NCBI GenBank assembly: GCA_024103135.1
Contig: JAGFIZ010000051.1
Coordinates: forward strand, 28,258-92,257
Source of the DNA: Bradyrhizobiaceae bacterium
GTDB lineage: Bacteria > Bacteroidota > Ignavibacteria > Kapaibacteriales > Kapaibacteriaceae
DNA length: 64,000 bases
Direction: 5' to 3'
Position 1 is the first letter of the stretch. The number at the start of each line of letters is the position of its first letter. Position numbers and translations under genes: made by a program. The notes under the pieces were generated by a model. It was not told the DNA's origin. It worked only from the letters and a program-made list of their open reading frames with translations, and searched no databases. Positions 1 to 9,465 of the stretch are shown here, piece by piece.

Positions 1-806
1 GCCACTCTTCGAATTGCCTCGGCTTCGGCTTCGGCAACAGCAACACGAGCTTCAGCTTGACCTTGAGCATACAGAATTTGCGACTGCTTGTCGCCTTCTG
101 CCTTGTTAATCTGTGATTCACGCTTTCCTTCTGAATCCAGAATGGCACTACGCTTCTCTGCCTCTGCTGATAGGATCGTTGCACGTCTGTCGCGTTCAGC
201 GCGCATCTGCTTCTCCATCGCATCTTGAATGTCGCGAGGAGGAATGATGTCCTGCAACTCGACTCTGTTAACCTTTACACCCCACTTATGCGATGCCTCG
301 TCCAGGATCACACGAAGCTTGCTGTTAATCGTGTCGCGCGACGTGAGAGTCTCATCAAGATCTAGCTCGCCGATCACGTTACGAAGCGTTGTTTGTGTGA
401 GCTTTTGAATAGCGTCAGGCAGGTTCGAGATTTCATAGACCACCTTCATCGGATCAGCAATCTGATAGTACAGCAAGGCATTGATCTCGATGGTGACGTT
501 GTCCTTTGTGATTACGCCTTGACGTGGGAAGTCATAGACCCCTTCCCGAAGATCCAGACGCTTTGTTGACGTGTGAATGAACAGGTTCTGACCCTTGACA
601 TCCGTCCGAACAAAGCGCCACTCAATGGACCGAGGACGGTCAATGATGGGAATGATCACGTTAATGCCACTCACAAGCGTTCGGTGGTATTTGCCCAATC
701 GCTCGATGATCATCACCTCGGCTTGCCGTACTACGACAATGCCCTTGAAGAGTAGCACCACAAAGAACAGTGCTACCATGGCCATCAGAAAGACAATGAC
801 TTCCAT
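1..806 (-). CDS. SPFH/Band 7 (stomatin-like, paraslipin/QmcA type) membrane protein, 3' end outside window
   Basis: I translated this from the minus strand. It opens MEVIVFLMAMVALFFVVLLF, one N-terminal membrane helix, and continues into a Band 7 domain with the family segments VVRQAEVMIIERLGKY and TKDNVTIEINALLYYQI. It then runs into an Ala/Glu-rich coiled coil (repeated AEAEA) that leaves the window, so the protein is C-terminally truncated here only because the sequence stops. Proteins of this family oligomerise on the membrane and organise lipid microdomains or present proteases. The start lies 7 bases after the nfeD stop; nfeD-slipin pairs are a conserved operon, which supports the call. 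The exact cellular job is not shown by the sequence. Confidence 0.9.
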   Translation of the reverse strand, partial: MEVIVFLMAMVALFFVVLLFKGIVVVRQAEVMIIERLGKYHRTLVSGINVIIPIIDRPRSIEWRFVRTDVKGQNLFIHTSTKRLDLREGVYDFPRQGVITKDNVTIEINALLYYQIADPMKVVYEISNLPDAIQKLTQTTLRNVIGELDLDETLTSRDTINSKLRVILDEASHKWGVKVNRVELQDIIPPRDIQDAMEKQMRAERDRRATILSAEAEKRSAILDSEGKRESQINKAEGDKQSQILYAQGQAEARVAVAEAEAEAIRRV

Positions 807-813
807 AAGATCC

Positions 814-1248
814 TCAAATTCGTTTAATGGTGAGTGTCGTTGTATCAACGGATAAGATCCGTACTGCTGCACCTAGTTCAACTGGTTGCCTGTCATCGGC
901 AATCGCACGCCAGCTATCCCCGTCGATCTGAACTCGACCGTACTGCAGTCCGCCAGGAATGGCCTCAGTTACGATGGCTTCCCTGTCTATCAGAGCATCA
1001 ACACCTGTCGGCGTATTGGTCATGTTCTTCTCGAAGGTGTTGCGTAGGAATGGTCGGAGCGTAATGAACGACAAGAAACACGTGAGCACAAAGGCACTAA
1101 CTTGCATGACTAGATCGCCCCCTATCCATGCAGCTCCCGCAGCTACCATGGATGCTACACCAAAGTTTGCCAGCACAAAACCTGGAGTAAAGATCTCAAG
1201 GATAAAGAGCAGTATTGCCGCAGCAAGCCAAATCTGTTCTGCTGTCAT
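814..1248 (-). CDS. nfeD: NfeD-family membrane protein
   Basis: The 144-residue protein has membrane helices in its first about 70 residues (LAAAILLFILEIFTPGFVLA and following) and a C-terminal soluble part of about 65 residues whose sequence (IDREAIVTEAIPGGLQYGRV ... GDSWRAIADD) matches the NfeD OB-fold domain. It is the short NfeD1b form, without the ClpP-like protease domain. Its partner is the SPFH protein directly downstream. Together they form the standard slipin/NfeD pair thought to act in membrane quality control. It starts 3 bases after the upstream gene's stop, so it is probably cotranscribed with the FecR-like and CHASE2 genes. Confidence 0.9.
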   Translation of the reverse strand: MTAEQIWLAAAILLFILEIFTPGFVLANFGVASMVAAGAAWIGGDLVMQVSAFVLTCFLSFITLRPFLRNTFEKNMTNTPTGVDALIDREAIVTEAIPGGLQYGRVQIDGDSWRAIADDRQPVELGAAVRILSVDTTTLTIKRI

Positions 1249-1251
1249 GTT

Positions 1252-2295
1252 CTACCTGTAGACTGAGTATGCTTCCGAAGTTAACCCACGTCGGAGTAAG
1301 AATTCAGCAAACATTCGCTTATAGTTTTGGACGTCGGGTGCTACGGATGCTGCAGAGGCAAATGTCTTGTGTGCTTCATACATGAGCCCCATGTCCTCCA
1401 TTGCCGAGGCTTCGATGAGCATACCAATGGCTTCGGTTTCTGAGCTGCATGACTCACGAATGTCCTGGAGCACTGCCTGAGCATTGTCCTGCTCTACCCC
1501 ATCCAGCCAATACAGAGCATACTCGGTCGAACGCAGACTTGCATCAGTAGTGCTCTCGACGTGCCAATAATAGAGCTGTCCCCTGCCAAGGCCTAGTTGC
1601 GAGACCGTTGATACAAACTGCGTGTCACGAACTTCCGTTTGAAACACTTGCTTGTTTGTCCTGTCCACCACGACGAGTTTGTACGCCGATGGCTTCGTCG
1701 ATCTATGCCACACAAACGTTACGGTGTCAGCCAACATGCGTGTATGCCGAGGCATGCGCACGATCAACTCCGAGCCACTCGTAATTGCATCATCCTGCAA
1801 GGCAGCAAGGGCTTGCAACTCTCCAGGTGCACCAACCATCACCAGTATGGAATCCCATGCATTCACGTCGTCGCCTGCGGCACGTTCCACACTCCCCGTC
1901 GTACGCATGTTGGAACGTCTGGAGTTCGTGAATGACACTGGCTCCTGAACATCGGTGAGTTCACTAAACACATTGGCAGCAAACTTTCCCACGGCAGTGC
2001 TTGTTTTCTTTTGCGCTGCCTTGTCCAGGTCCGCTACCTTGTAGGTACCTGGCTTGCGTATCTCTGTTGTCCGTCCATTGATGTGAGCTAGACTCACATA
2101 CCCTCCAGATTGGATGGTAAGCTTGTCGGAGGTGGAAAGGGGCTGACCCAACGTGCACTTCTTTGCACCATTCATCACATTCCCTCGAACAGCTAACACC
2201 TTGAATTTGTTCTGTGCAAATGCCGATGTGAAACCAGTGATAATCAGTAAGAGAGCAATCGTTAAAACAGAAACTACGCGTCGTGATGTGGTCAT
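1252..2295 (-). CDS. Secreted FecR-like domain protein with helical (TPR-like) C-terminus
   Basis: From the ATG at 2295 the protein is 347 residues with a clear signal peptide (MTTSRRVVSVLTIALLLI ... AFAQ). A GTG at 2328 would add 11 residues and overlap the upstream stop as GTGA, but the ATG has a GGAG Shine-Dalgarno and gives a normal signal peptide, so I prefer it. Residues about 30-100 resemble a FecR beta-domain (RGNVMNGAKKCTLGQPLSTS, then GGYVSLAHINGRTTEIRKPG). A beta-rich middle part follows, then a helical end (AYKTFA/AYSVYR-like TPR). FecR domains are commonly periplasmic sensor or scaffold modules. Here it directly follows a CHASE2 protein, a domain pair known from fused proteins. 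Specific function unknown. Confidence 0.65.
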   Translation of the reverse strand: MTTSRRVVSVLTIALLLIITGFTSAFAQNKFKVLAVRGNVMNGAKKCTLGQPLSTSDKLTIQSGGYVSLAHINGRTTEIRKPGTYKVADLDKAAQKKTSTAVGKFAANVFSELTDVQEPVSFTNSRRSNMRTTGSVERAAGDDVNAWDSILVMVGAPGELQALAALQDDAITSGSELIVRMPRHTRMLADTVTFVWHRSTKPSAYKLVVVDRTNKQVFQTEVRDTQFVSTVSQLGLGRGQLYYWHVESTTDASLRSTEYALYWLDGVEQDNAQAVLQDIRESCSSETEAIGMLIEASAMEDMGLMYEAHKTFASAASVAPDVQNYKRMFAEFLLRRGLTSEAYSVYR

Positions 2296-2324
2296 GTGTA
2301 CTCCAAAGGCAAGTGAATACGAAC

Positions 2325-3599
2325 TCACGAATGCGAAGTTGCGGAATTCCTACGCTGCTTCAACCGTCCATACAGACTGAGAATGATTTTCTTCAGCGAA
2401 TCCTGATACAAATCGTGCGCGGTACCAACCACGAATACTGCGGCAATTGCTGGCGTTAGGGCAAGCTTGTACTGAAACTTGTCGAACACTAACACGATGA
2501 GAAAGAGCATGCCGATGGATTGCGAGAGTTGTGCAACGACGGCGATGACGTCGTACCAGTTTTCGATGTGTTCATAGACCCAGGTAAAGAGCACGACATT
2601 GCAACAAAGGATGAATAATCCAACGGCGATCGACAACCAGAATGGCATGGTGTTGATGTAGTTGTCGGCCAGTATCATGCTCAAGATGTTCGCATGGATC
2701 ACCACACCATGCATGTCGGGAAATGCTCGACCGACGTAGTGTTTGTTCATTGGTGTGAAGAACTTGTCCTCCGTCGTCGCATCACTTTCATTGTCGCCTA
2801 CAAAGCCAAGCAACACTACCTTGCCCCTTACCAATTCCAGCGATACGGTGGGATCGAGGGCTTGATCGAGATTGATGAAGTAGAACGATTCGACGTTGCC
2901 ATGATAGTTGATGGTCTCGAGTTCATTGTTTCTGGTCATGGCCTTGGCCGCACGTTCAGGGCGTGCCACGCTGGCGAGCTTCAGTGCAAACGATTGCTCT
3001 AGGCGGCCAGCACAGGAGTCGTACAACGAGATCTCCCTGCAGGTCATGAACGCTGCTTGCTGGTCAATGACCAGATTGGCAAACCCGGTTGCATGCTGCT
3101 GTTGGAACATCGGATTGCTGGTGACCAGCGTGTCGAAAGCACCAGCATCGTCATCAATGGCTTTACCTGCGATGCTGCTCTTGTAATCAACCCTGCTAAC
3201 CATCACAAGGTTTTGCGTCCGCTGGAGACTGGCTGCAAGGAGCGAGTCCTCGTAGGGATCCTTGGGGTTGTAGAAGAAGACGTCCAGTCCTACGGCAGCA
3301 GGATTATGCTCGTTTATTCTGTCCAATATCGTAGCGATCTCTCCACGTGAGGCGTGCCCGATGTTTACAAGGACGATTGAGGTGTCGACGGTACTACGTT
3401 GATCGTTCCGAAACTGCGAGAATACCATGTCGGTCAGGTCGACATCACCTAGTGCCTTGCCAACAGGATCAAGAAAATCAAAGTTCTGGGGGATAAGGTA
3501 GGCAAGCCAGATAACAACGATGGTGGCCAACGTGACCATGGCATTGTCAAACGTGAAGACAATGCGTTGGCGCTTGGGTTTGGGTGACTCCTGACTCAT
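2325..3599 (-). CDS. CHASE2-domain membrane protein without output domain
   Basis: The ATG at 3599 gives 424 residues; an upstream TTG at 3632 is possible but weaker. One N-terminal membrane helix (about 20-38) is followed by a large extracytoplasmic CHASE2 domain with typical segments: SIVLVNIGHASRGEIATILD, AAVGLDVFFYNP, VRGKVVLLGFVGD and FPDMHGVVIHANILSMIL. About three C-terminal membrane helices come next, then a short basic tail (YGRLKQRRNSATSHS). CHASE2 usually sits on adenylate cyclases, kinases or other signalling outputs; none is present here, so this is a stand-alone sensor or scaffold. Its stop overlaps the possible GTG start of the FecR-like gene, suggesting the two work together. 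Confidence 0.8.
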   Translation of the reverse strand: MSQESPKPKRQRIVFTFDNAMVTLATIVVIWLAYLIPQNFDFLDPVGKALGDVDLTDMVFSQFRNDQRSTVDTSIVLVNIGHASRGEIATILDRINEHNPAAVGLDVFFYNPKDPYEDSLLAASLQRTQNLVMVSRVDYKSSIAGKAIDDDAGAFDTLVTSNPMFQQQHATGFANLVIDQQAAFMTCREISLYDSCAGRLEQSFALKLASVARPERAAKAMTRNNELETINYHGNVESFYFINLDQALDPTVSLELVRGKVVLLGFVGDNESDATTEDKFFTPMNKHYVGRAFPDMHGVVIHANILSMILADNYINTMPFWLSIAVGLFILCCNVVLFTWVYEHIENWYDVIAVVAQLSQSIGMLFLIVLVFDKFQYKLALTPAIAAVFVVGTAHDLYQDSLKKIILSLYGRLKQRRNSATSHS

Positions 3600-3672
3600 A
3601 CACCAATTTCGCTCAATCAGGGGTTCTAACAATGCCTTTGCTGTACGGTGGACTTTGTAGATTGACCTACTT

Positions 3673-4935
3673 ATGCAACGTCACCCAACAGACAGACTCA
3701 CCTTCTCACCCACGGTTGTAACGCTCGATAGTGGCGTCCGCGTGGCCTACGACCATGTACCATCGGTGGATTCCTGTGCCATTGGTATCTGGGTCAAGGC
3801 CGGCACCCGCGACGAACCACGCGGTCATGCAGGCGTTGCCCACCTGGTTGAACACACGGCATTCCGTCGGACGAGAACACGCACGAACCATCGTATTGCT
3901 AGAGAGTTCGAGAATGTGGGTGCCTATGCCAATGCCTATACCACCAAGGAGGAAACCTGCTACTACGTGCGGACGCTGTCGGATCACGCTCTACGTGTGT
4001 TGCCTACGCTCGTCGATGTTGTCCTCAACCCACAGTTTTCGGAAAAGGATATCAACAAGGAGCGATCCATCATCATCGAGGAGATTCGTTCGTATGAAGA
4101 TGAAGCCGAAGAGTATGTGTTCGACCTAGCCGAGCAACAGTTGTTTGGCAGCCATGCGCTTGGGAATCCAATTCTGGGGACGGTTGAGAGTGTTCGAACG
4201 ATTGATGCACAACATGTTCGTGACTTCCATGCTGCTCGGTATCAGGCTAACGCCATCGTTGTGACGGTGTCGGGCAATATCGACTTCCCTCGATTTCTGG
4301 ATGCTGCCAATACGCTGATCGGTTTTGGCAAGCGTCCCAAGAACACTGTGCGTCGAACGATGCCGAAGGAAATGGTCATCGCAAAACGTCGGTTTGCTGG
4401 GAATACACAACAAGCCCACATCGTCATGCACAGACGCACTCCGGGTCATGCTGCCAAACAACGCTCCGCACTAACCTTGCTCAACCTTATCCTGGGTGAT
4501 GGTATGAGCAGTCGTCTTAACATGCGTCTACGTGAGTCACAGGGCCTGGCCTACAACGTAAGCTCACAGTTGCAGTTGTTTGCCGATGTAGGCATGCTCT
4601 CCGTCTACGCTGGGGCCGATGCTCGCAAGGAACAGAAGGTTGTGCAGATGATCGAACGCGAACTCCAGCAGTTGCAGTCCCATTCGGTCAAACCATCCGA
4701 ACTGCGTAGAGCAAAGGAGCAGGCACGTGCCTCGAGGTTGATGTCGCTTGAATCTCTATCGGCCAGGATGACGCTCTTGGGCAAGGGGCTCCTGGATGAT
4801 GGGAAACCAGAAGACCCGTACGCCATGATCGATGAGTTACTGTCCGTCGACGCCGACCAAATGAAGGCTCTGACCAGCGAGATTTGTTCACCCAATGCGT
4901 GGCACCAGCTTGCCATGGTCCCAAGCGTAGAATAA
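3673..4935 (+). CDS. M16-family zinc metallopeptidase (processing-peptidase-like)
   Basis: The 420-residue protein carries the inverted zinc motif HLVEH at residues 57-61 and the distal glutamate at 137 (IIIEEIRS), with the usual spacing of about 75 residues, so the active site looks intact. The C-terminal half has the family segment SRLNMRLRESQGLAYNVSS. It matches the single-unit M16B peptidases (mitochondrial processing peptidase beta and bacterial PqqL/YmxG relatives) in length. No signal peptide is evident, so it probably acts in the cytoplasm. It starts 73 bases from the divergent CHASE2 gene, and its stop is one base before the helicase start, so the two are likely cotranscribed. Confidence 0.9.
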   Translation: MQRHPTDRLTFSPTVVTLDSGVRVAYDHVPSVDSCAIGIWVKAGTRDEPRGHAGVAHLVEHTAFRRTRTRTNHRIAREFENVGAYANAYTTKEETCYYVRTLSDHALRVLPTLVDVVLNPQFSEKDINKERSIIIEEIRSYEDEAEEYVFDLAEQQLFGSHALGNPILGTVESVRTIDAQHVRDFHAARYQANAIVVTVSGNIDFPRFLDAANTLIGFGKRPKNTVRRTMPKEMVIAKRRFAGNTQQAHIVMHRRTPGHAAKQRSALTLLNLILGDGMSSRLNMRLRESQGLAYNVSSQLQLFADVGMLSVYAGADARKEQKVVQMIERELQQLQSHSVKPSELRRAKEQARASRLMSLESLSARMTLLGKGLLDDGKPEDPYAMIDELLSVDADQMKALTSEICSPNAWHQLAMVPSVE

Positions 4936-4936
4936 C

Positions 4937-7900
4937 ATGGCTCGGATTGAACTTACAGACCAGCAGAAGGCTGCATTGAACACAAGCGGACACCTTGTTG
5001 TGCGCGCGAATGCAGGAAGTGGGAAGACGTTCATTCTCACACTTCGCTATGTGTGGTTGTTGCTTGAACATGGTCTGCCTATCGACTCCGTGGTAGCGAT
5101 AACGTTTACCAAGAAAGCCGCGGCGGAGATGCGCTCAAGGGTGAGAGACGAGTTAGATCGACTCAAACACGATCCTGAACGCCGTGCTTCGCTTGGTTTC
5201 AGCGTGGGCGATGATACAGTAATGAGTCGCATCGATCAGTACCTCCACGAAATCGGCAAGGCAAGAATTTCGACCTTCCATTCGTTTGCCGCATCCATCG
5301 TCAGACAGCACGGGTATGAACTCGATATCAATCCTGAGTCACAAGACTTGGCTGATACAGAGAAACGTACACTCTTACGACAAGCCGTCCGCGCAGCCAT
5401 ACGCAATGGTATCGAGAACGGAACCATCACTCCAGCTCACGAGCTCCTTGGCATCCAGACTACGGAGGACGTCGTCCTCTCCCTCGCTGGATCAGCAGAG
5501 ACACTTGACTTGCTAAAGGAGTGGGACCTGACACCACACGAGATTGCCAAGCGACGACTGGCTACCATGCCCCCTTCTCTCGCTACCTACCTGATGGCCA
5601 TTGCGTCAGGATTACGAGCTGAGCTGCTATCGCTAGGTGCAACACAGCACATAGAAGGTCAACGCATCTGTGATGGGTTGCTTCAAGTAGCCGAGGATCT
5701 TACGCAGTTCGATGGCTCAGACGAAGCCAAGGATAAGAACAGACTGAGTGCGTCCGAACGCAGCGACCTCATTCTCTCGATTGCTGGAAGGCTCGACGAC
5801 TACCTAAGTGTTGTGTATACAAAGGACGGCACTGGCAGAAAAAAACATAAACCGCTACCAGTCACCGCAGAACTTAGCCCCCTTCCATCGTGTGGCAAGG
5901 TAAGAGCGTGGGCGGCTGAAGTTCTTAAAGGCAACGAGGATAGGCAAGCCGAGGTATTCCGTGCTGTACTTACTGCTGCCTTTGATGCCGAGAAACTGTA
6001 CGCTGAGCTGAAGAGAGATCGGAATGTGATTGACTTCGACGACATGATGCGTCACTCCGTTCGCCTCTTCCAACAACACGCCAATGTTGCTGCTGGCTTT
6101 CGTAGAATCATCAAGCACCTCATGGTGGACGAGTTTCAGGACACCAACCCACTGCAGTACAAACTGATTGAACTACTGGTACCTGACCTCTGTGACAGGA
6201 CAGCAAGGGAGCAGGAAACAACGTTGTTCGTCGTGGGTGACGACAAGCAGAGTATCTACGGGTTTAGAGATGCCGACGTGCGACTGTTTTCCAAGGTGGA
6301 TGAAGCAATTCGTGAATCGAATGAGCGGTGTAATGTTAGTGGAGCGTCATCTGTGCGCTTGCAGCAATCCTACCGCATGACGCCGCCACTGGCCAAGGAA
6401 GTCAATGCCATCTGTAAGGCTGTCTTTGCCATCGATAGCGAGTACGACGTTGAATACGCCAGCCTGGAGAGTGCTCGTACGCATGGAGTCAATGCAACGC
6501 TCGGATCGCTCCGCGTGTTTGGCACCGATAAAGCAAATAGTCAGGAATCCGAAGCAGGAGATACCGAAGACAATGCCGATGCCGAGGTCCGCCTAGTCCT
6601 CGAAAGAGTACTGGCAATTCTCTCCGGCACCGACGACATCACAATCCCGACAAAGGATGGAAGTGGTGTACGTAAGCCTGAAGCATCGGACATCGCCGTG
6701 CTGGTCAGACGTCGGAACACTGTTTCAGGCATCGCCCGCGCACTGCAAGCAGAGGGCATACCTGTTCAACTTCATGGTGGCCGTGCCTTCTTTAGTCGAC
6801 CAGAGATTGCCGACGTTCGCAACCTCCTGCAGGTGCTTGCCGATGAATCGGATTCGTTGGCCCTCGCTGCCCTGCTTCGATCACCACTCTTCGGGATTAC
6901 CGATGCAACGCTCTTCACCATAGCTGCCACACAGAGCAAACCAACGCTCAGTTGGGAAGCACTGGCGTCGTATGTGCGGACAGATACGGCCGCGGCATCG
7001 GTGGTCAACGCATACACCGTGCTCTGCGATCTCCGCACTCGATTGTTTGATCACTCGGTCGACGAAGTCATCCAACACGCACTTCGACAGTCGCAATGGT
7101 ATGATTCTCTGAACGGTGACCCTAGAGCAAGTCAGGCAATCGACAATGTTGCAAAGCTCCTTGACATGGTTCGCGACGTAGCTTCCCGTGACGGTGCAAC
7201 CTTGTACGACGTCATTGACCGCATTGCCGTCCCCGATGAAACCGATAACGAAGCAGAAAGCACGGAAAGTGAAGGGGGCTATGGAGTACAGGTGATGACG
7301 CTGCATGCATCTAAGGGCCTTGAGTTCCCCATCGTGATATTGGCTGATATCTCATCACAGGTCAATCCCCCTTCCACTAGGTCCAGTTCCGATCTAGGCC
7401 CAACCTATTCGATCGACGACAAGGAAGTCTCCGAACACAATCCAGTGGAAAAGGTGGAAGCATCCATTGGCGCTTCGCACCTAGCAAACTCATTGGTCGA
7501 CATGCTACGCGAACAAGCCGAAACACGTCGACTCCTATACGTTGCCCTTACTCGTGCCGAGTACCACGTCTTGGTGAATGTGCAGTACAGCACGCTCAAG
7601 GATGGCACACAGAGCGTTAGAGGGGGAATTGGGAAGCTCATTCAACAATGGTTCGGTTACTTTGCTAGTCCACAAGCCGACGCAACTCCGATCGCGGAGT
7701 ATCACGACGTTGGCACCAAGGATTACTACGACCTTAGCCATACCATCAGTGCAGAACCGTATGCTGATGTAATCAACGTCACCAGTCTTGTTGACGACGT
7801 TCCCACACTCACCAGCATGCCCGCATCACCCAATGCACGCACACGTGGTACGGAGGTGCACGAAGCACTGGCATTGGTTCTTAGTGGCGGCAGACACCTG

Positions 7901-8332
7901 ACGACGCATGCCGACGAGATTGTCCAGCAGTTTCTCGATGCACGAGCATCGTGGGAACACATCCCTAGCGATGCATTTGTCGAGACCGAACATGTGGCCT
8001 TGCTAGACCAGACATTGGTCGTAGGCAGAGCCGACCTGGTATTCTACTCCGACTCAGAGACGTTGCACATCTGGGATTGGAAGGTGATTGAGCCTGCAAC
8101 GGACGAAGATCGCAATCGACTACTTGACCATTACCGTCCGCAACTCGCTGGATATGCCTGGCTATTCATGAAGGCCAATCCCGCCATCCAGCAGGTTCAT
8201 GCCCGACTCTTGTTTGTTCCACTTGCTAGCAACCACCTTGACGAATGGTCGGTTGGCTGTGAGTTCTATAGGTCTGATCTCACGGAACTCGAAGCAGAAA
8301 TACGATCACGGAGTGCAATTCCAGCGGCGTAG
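4937..8332 (+). CDS. UvrD/AddA-like superfamily 1 helicase with C-terminal nuclease domain
   Basis: The 1131-residue protein has Walker A ANAGSGKT at 24-31, Walker B VDEFQDT near 397, the QSYR-type motif IV (LQQSYRMT), motif V MTLHASKGLEFP near 785 and motif VI RRLLYVALTRAE. The last about 150 residues are a RecB-type PD-(D/E)XK nuclease with GRADLVF near 1030 and WDWKV near 1045. This is the architecture of AddA/RexA, the helicase-nuclease that resects double-strand breaks. No AddB partner is adjacent, so it may pair with a distant gene or act alone. The 3' end overlaps the convergent flavoprotein gene by 67 bases. Confidence 0.9.
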   Translation: MARIELTDQQKAALNTSGHLVVRANAGSGKTFILTLRYVWLLLEHGLPIDSVVAITFTKKAAAEMRSRVRDELDRLKHDPERRASLGFSVGDDTVMSRIDQYLHEIGKARISTFHSFAASIVRQHGYELDINPESQDLADTEKRTLLRQAVRAAIRNGIENGTITPAHELLGIQTTEDVVLSLAGSAETLDLLKEWDLTPHEIAKRRLATMPPSLATYLMAIASGLRAELLSLGATQHIEGQRICDGLLQVAEDLTQFDGSDEAKDKNRLSASERSDLILSIAGRLDDYLSVVYTKDGTGRKKHKPLPVTAELSPLPSCGKVRAWAAEVLKGNEDRQAEVFRAVLTAAFDAEKLYAELKRDRNVIDFDDMMRHSVRLFQQHANVAAGFRRIIKHLMVDEFQDTNPLQYKLIELLVPDLCDRTAREQETTLFVVGDDKQSIYGFRDADVRLFSKVDEAIRESNERCNVSGASSVRLQQSYRMTPPLAKEVNAICKAVFAIDSEYDVEYASLESARTHGVNATLGSLRVFGTDKANSQESEAGDTEDNADAEVRLVLERVLAILSGTDDITIPTKDGSGVRKPEASDIAVLVRRRNTVSGIARALQAEGIPVQLHGGRAFFSRPEIADVRNLLQVLADESDSLALAALLRSPLFGITDATLFTIAATQSKPTLSWEALASYVRTDTAAASVVNAYTVLCDLRTRLFDHSVDEVIQHALRQSQWYDSLNGDPRASQAIDNVAKLLDMVRDVASRDGATLYDVIDRIAVPDETDNEAESTESEGGYGVQVMTLHASKGLEFPIVILADISSQVNPPSTRSSSDLGPTYSIDDKEVSEHNPVEKVEASIGASHLANSLVDMLREQAETRRLLYVALTRAEYHVLVNVQYSTLKDGTQSVRGGIGKLIQQWFGYFASPQADATPIAEYHDVGTKDYYDLSHTISAEPYADVINVTSLVDDVPTLTSMPASPNARTRGTEVHEALALVLSGGRHLTTHADEIVQQFLDARASWEHIPSDAFVETEHVALLDQTLVVGRADLVFYSDSETLHIWDWKVIEPATDEDRNRLLDHYRPQLAGYAWLFMKANPAIQQVHARLLFVPLASNHLDEWSVGCEFYRSDLTELEAEIRSRSAIPAA

Positions 8333-9465
8333 CCTGACGACCAAGCCCACTGGAAGTTATAGCCCCCTAGCCATCCCGTAACGTCGGCGCACTCACCAAT
8401 CACGTACAACCCTGGTACCGATCGTGCTTCCATGGTCTTTGAGCTCAGGCCATGAGTGTCGATTCCACCCCCAGTGACTTCTGCCTTTGCATAACCCTCG
8501 GTACCAACGACGGGAATCTTCCAGGACCGCAACGTTGAAATGGCCTCCGAGAATGTTTTTGCAGAGATGGAATTTCTTGGCATCGAGAATCGTGGATCGG
8601 TCCATGCCGATGCTAGACGCGAAGGAATATGCTCCGAAGCGATGTTGCGAACAAGGCGTTTATCGGATTGTGGCACGTCGTCAAAAGCAGCGCTTCCAGC
8701 AGGAAGCAAGTCAAGCTCGACGCTGTCCGGTATGTTCAGGTATGACGAGGCCTGCAGTATGGCGGGTCCGCTTAACCCTCGATGCGTAAACAACATGTTC
8801 TCTGCAAAGGAGACACCTGATGCTGTTGCTACACATGGTGTGCTAACACCGGCAAGCTGACCATACGATTGCGCAAAGTCGTCATCGCAGATCAAGGGTA
8901 CAAGTGCAGGTTTTGTTGGAACAACGGCTAACCCGAACTTTCGTGCAATGCGGTAGGCAATGCCTGATGCGCCGAGTTTTGGAATCGAAAGTCCACCGGT
9001 TGCAAGCACAACGGTCCGAGACTCAAAATATCCATCGCTTGTGCGAACTGTGAAAACATCGCTCTTATCAACGTCGTTGACCGTAACTCCGCAACGAAGC
9101 TCGACACCAGCGCTCACACACTCGTCAACCAGCATGTCGATGATTTGCTGAGCACTACCATCGCAAAAGAGCTGACCTAGCGTTTTCTCGTGCCATGCAA
9201 TGCCATAGCGATTGACGAGGGCAATGAAATCATCTGGAGTGTATCGTGCAAGTGCACTCTGCACGAAGTGCTGATTGGAACTGATGAAGTTCCTTGCACC
9301 AACGACCCTATTGGTAAAGTTGCACCGACCACCACCGCTGATGCGAATCTTCCTACCTGGTGTTGCATTATGCTCCAGAAGTATGGTCCGAAGACCATGC
9401 TTACCTGCTGTTGCCGCACACATCAGTCCGGCAGCACCGCCGCCGAGCACAATCACATCCGTCAT
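8266..9465 (-). CDS. HI0933-family FAD-dependent oxidoreductase (YhiN/BaiN-like flavoprotein)
   Basis: The 399-residue protein begins with a Rossmann FAD motif (VIVLGGGAAGLMCA) and carries the family signatures GRKIRISGGGRCNFTN and, near the C-terminus, GGYNFQWAWSSGYAAG preceded by GLYVIGECADVTG. The length is typical. These flavoproteins reduce or oxidise diverse substrates and most members have no assigned substrate, so none is given here. Its ATG overlaps the stop of the giant secreted protein as ATGA, so it is translationally coupled to an apparently unrelated upstream gene. Its 3' end overlaps the convergent helicase gene by 67 bases. Confidence 0.9.
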   Translation of the reverse strand: MTDVIVLGGGAAGLMCAATAGKHGLRTILLEHNATPGRKIRISGGGRCNFTNRVVGARNFISSNQHFVQSALARYTPDDFIALVNRYGIAWHEKTLGQLFCDGSAQQIIDMLVDECVSAGVELRCGVTVNDVDKSDVFTVRTSDGYFESRTVVLATGGLSIPKLGASGIAYRIARKFGLAVVPTKPALVPLICDDDFAQSYGQLAGVSTPCVATASGVSFAENMLFTHRGLSGPAILQASSYLNIPDSVELDLLPAGSAAFDDVPQSDKRLVRNIASEHIPSRLASAWTDPRFSMPRNSISAKTFSEAISTLRSWKIPVVGTEGYAKAEVTGGGIDTHGLSSKTMEARSVPGLYVIGECADVTGWLGGYNFQWAWSSGYAAGIALRDRISASSSVRSDL

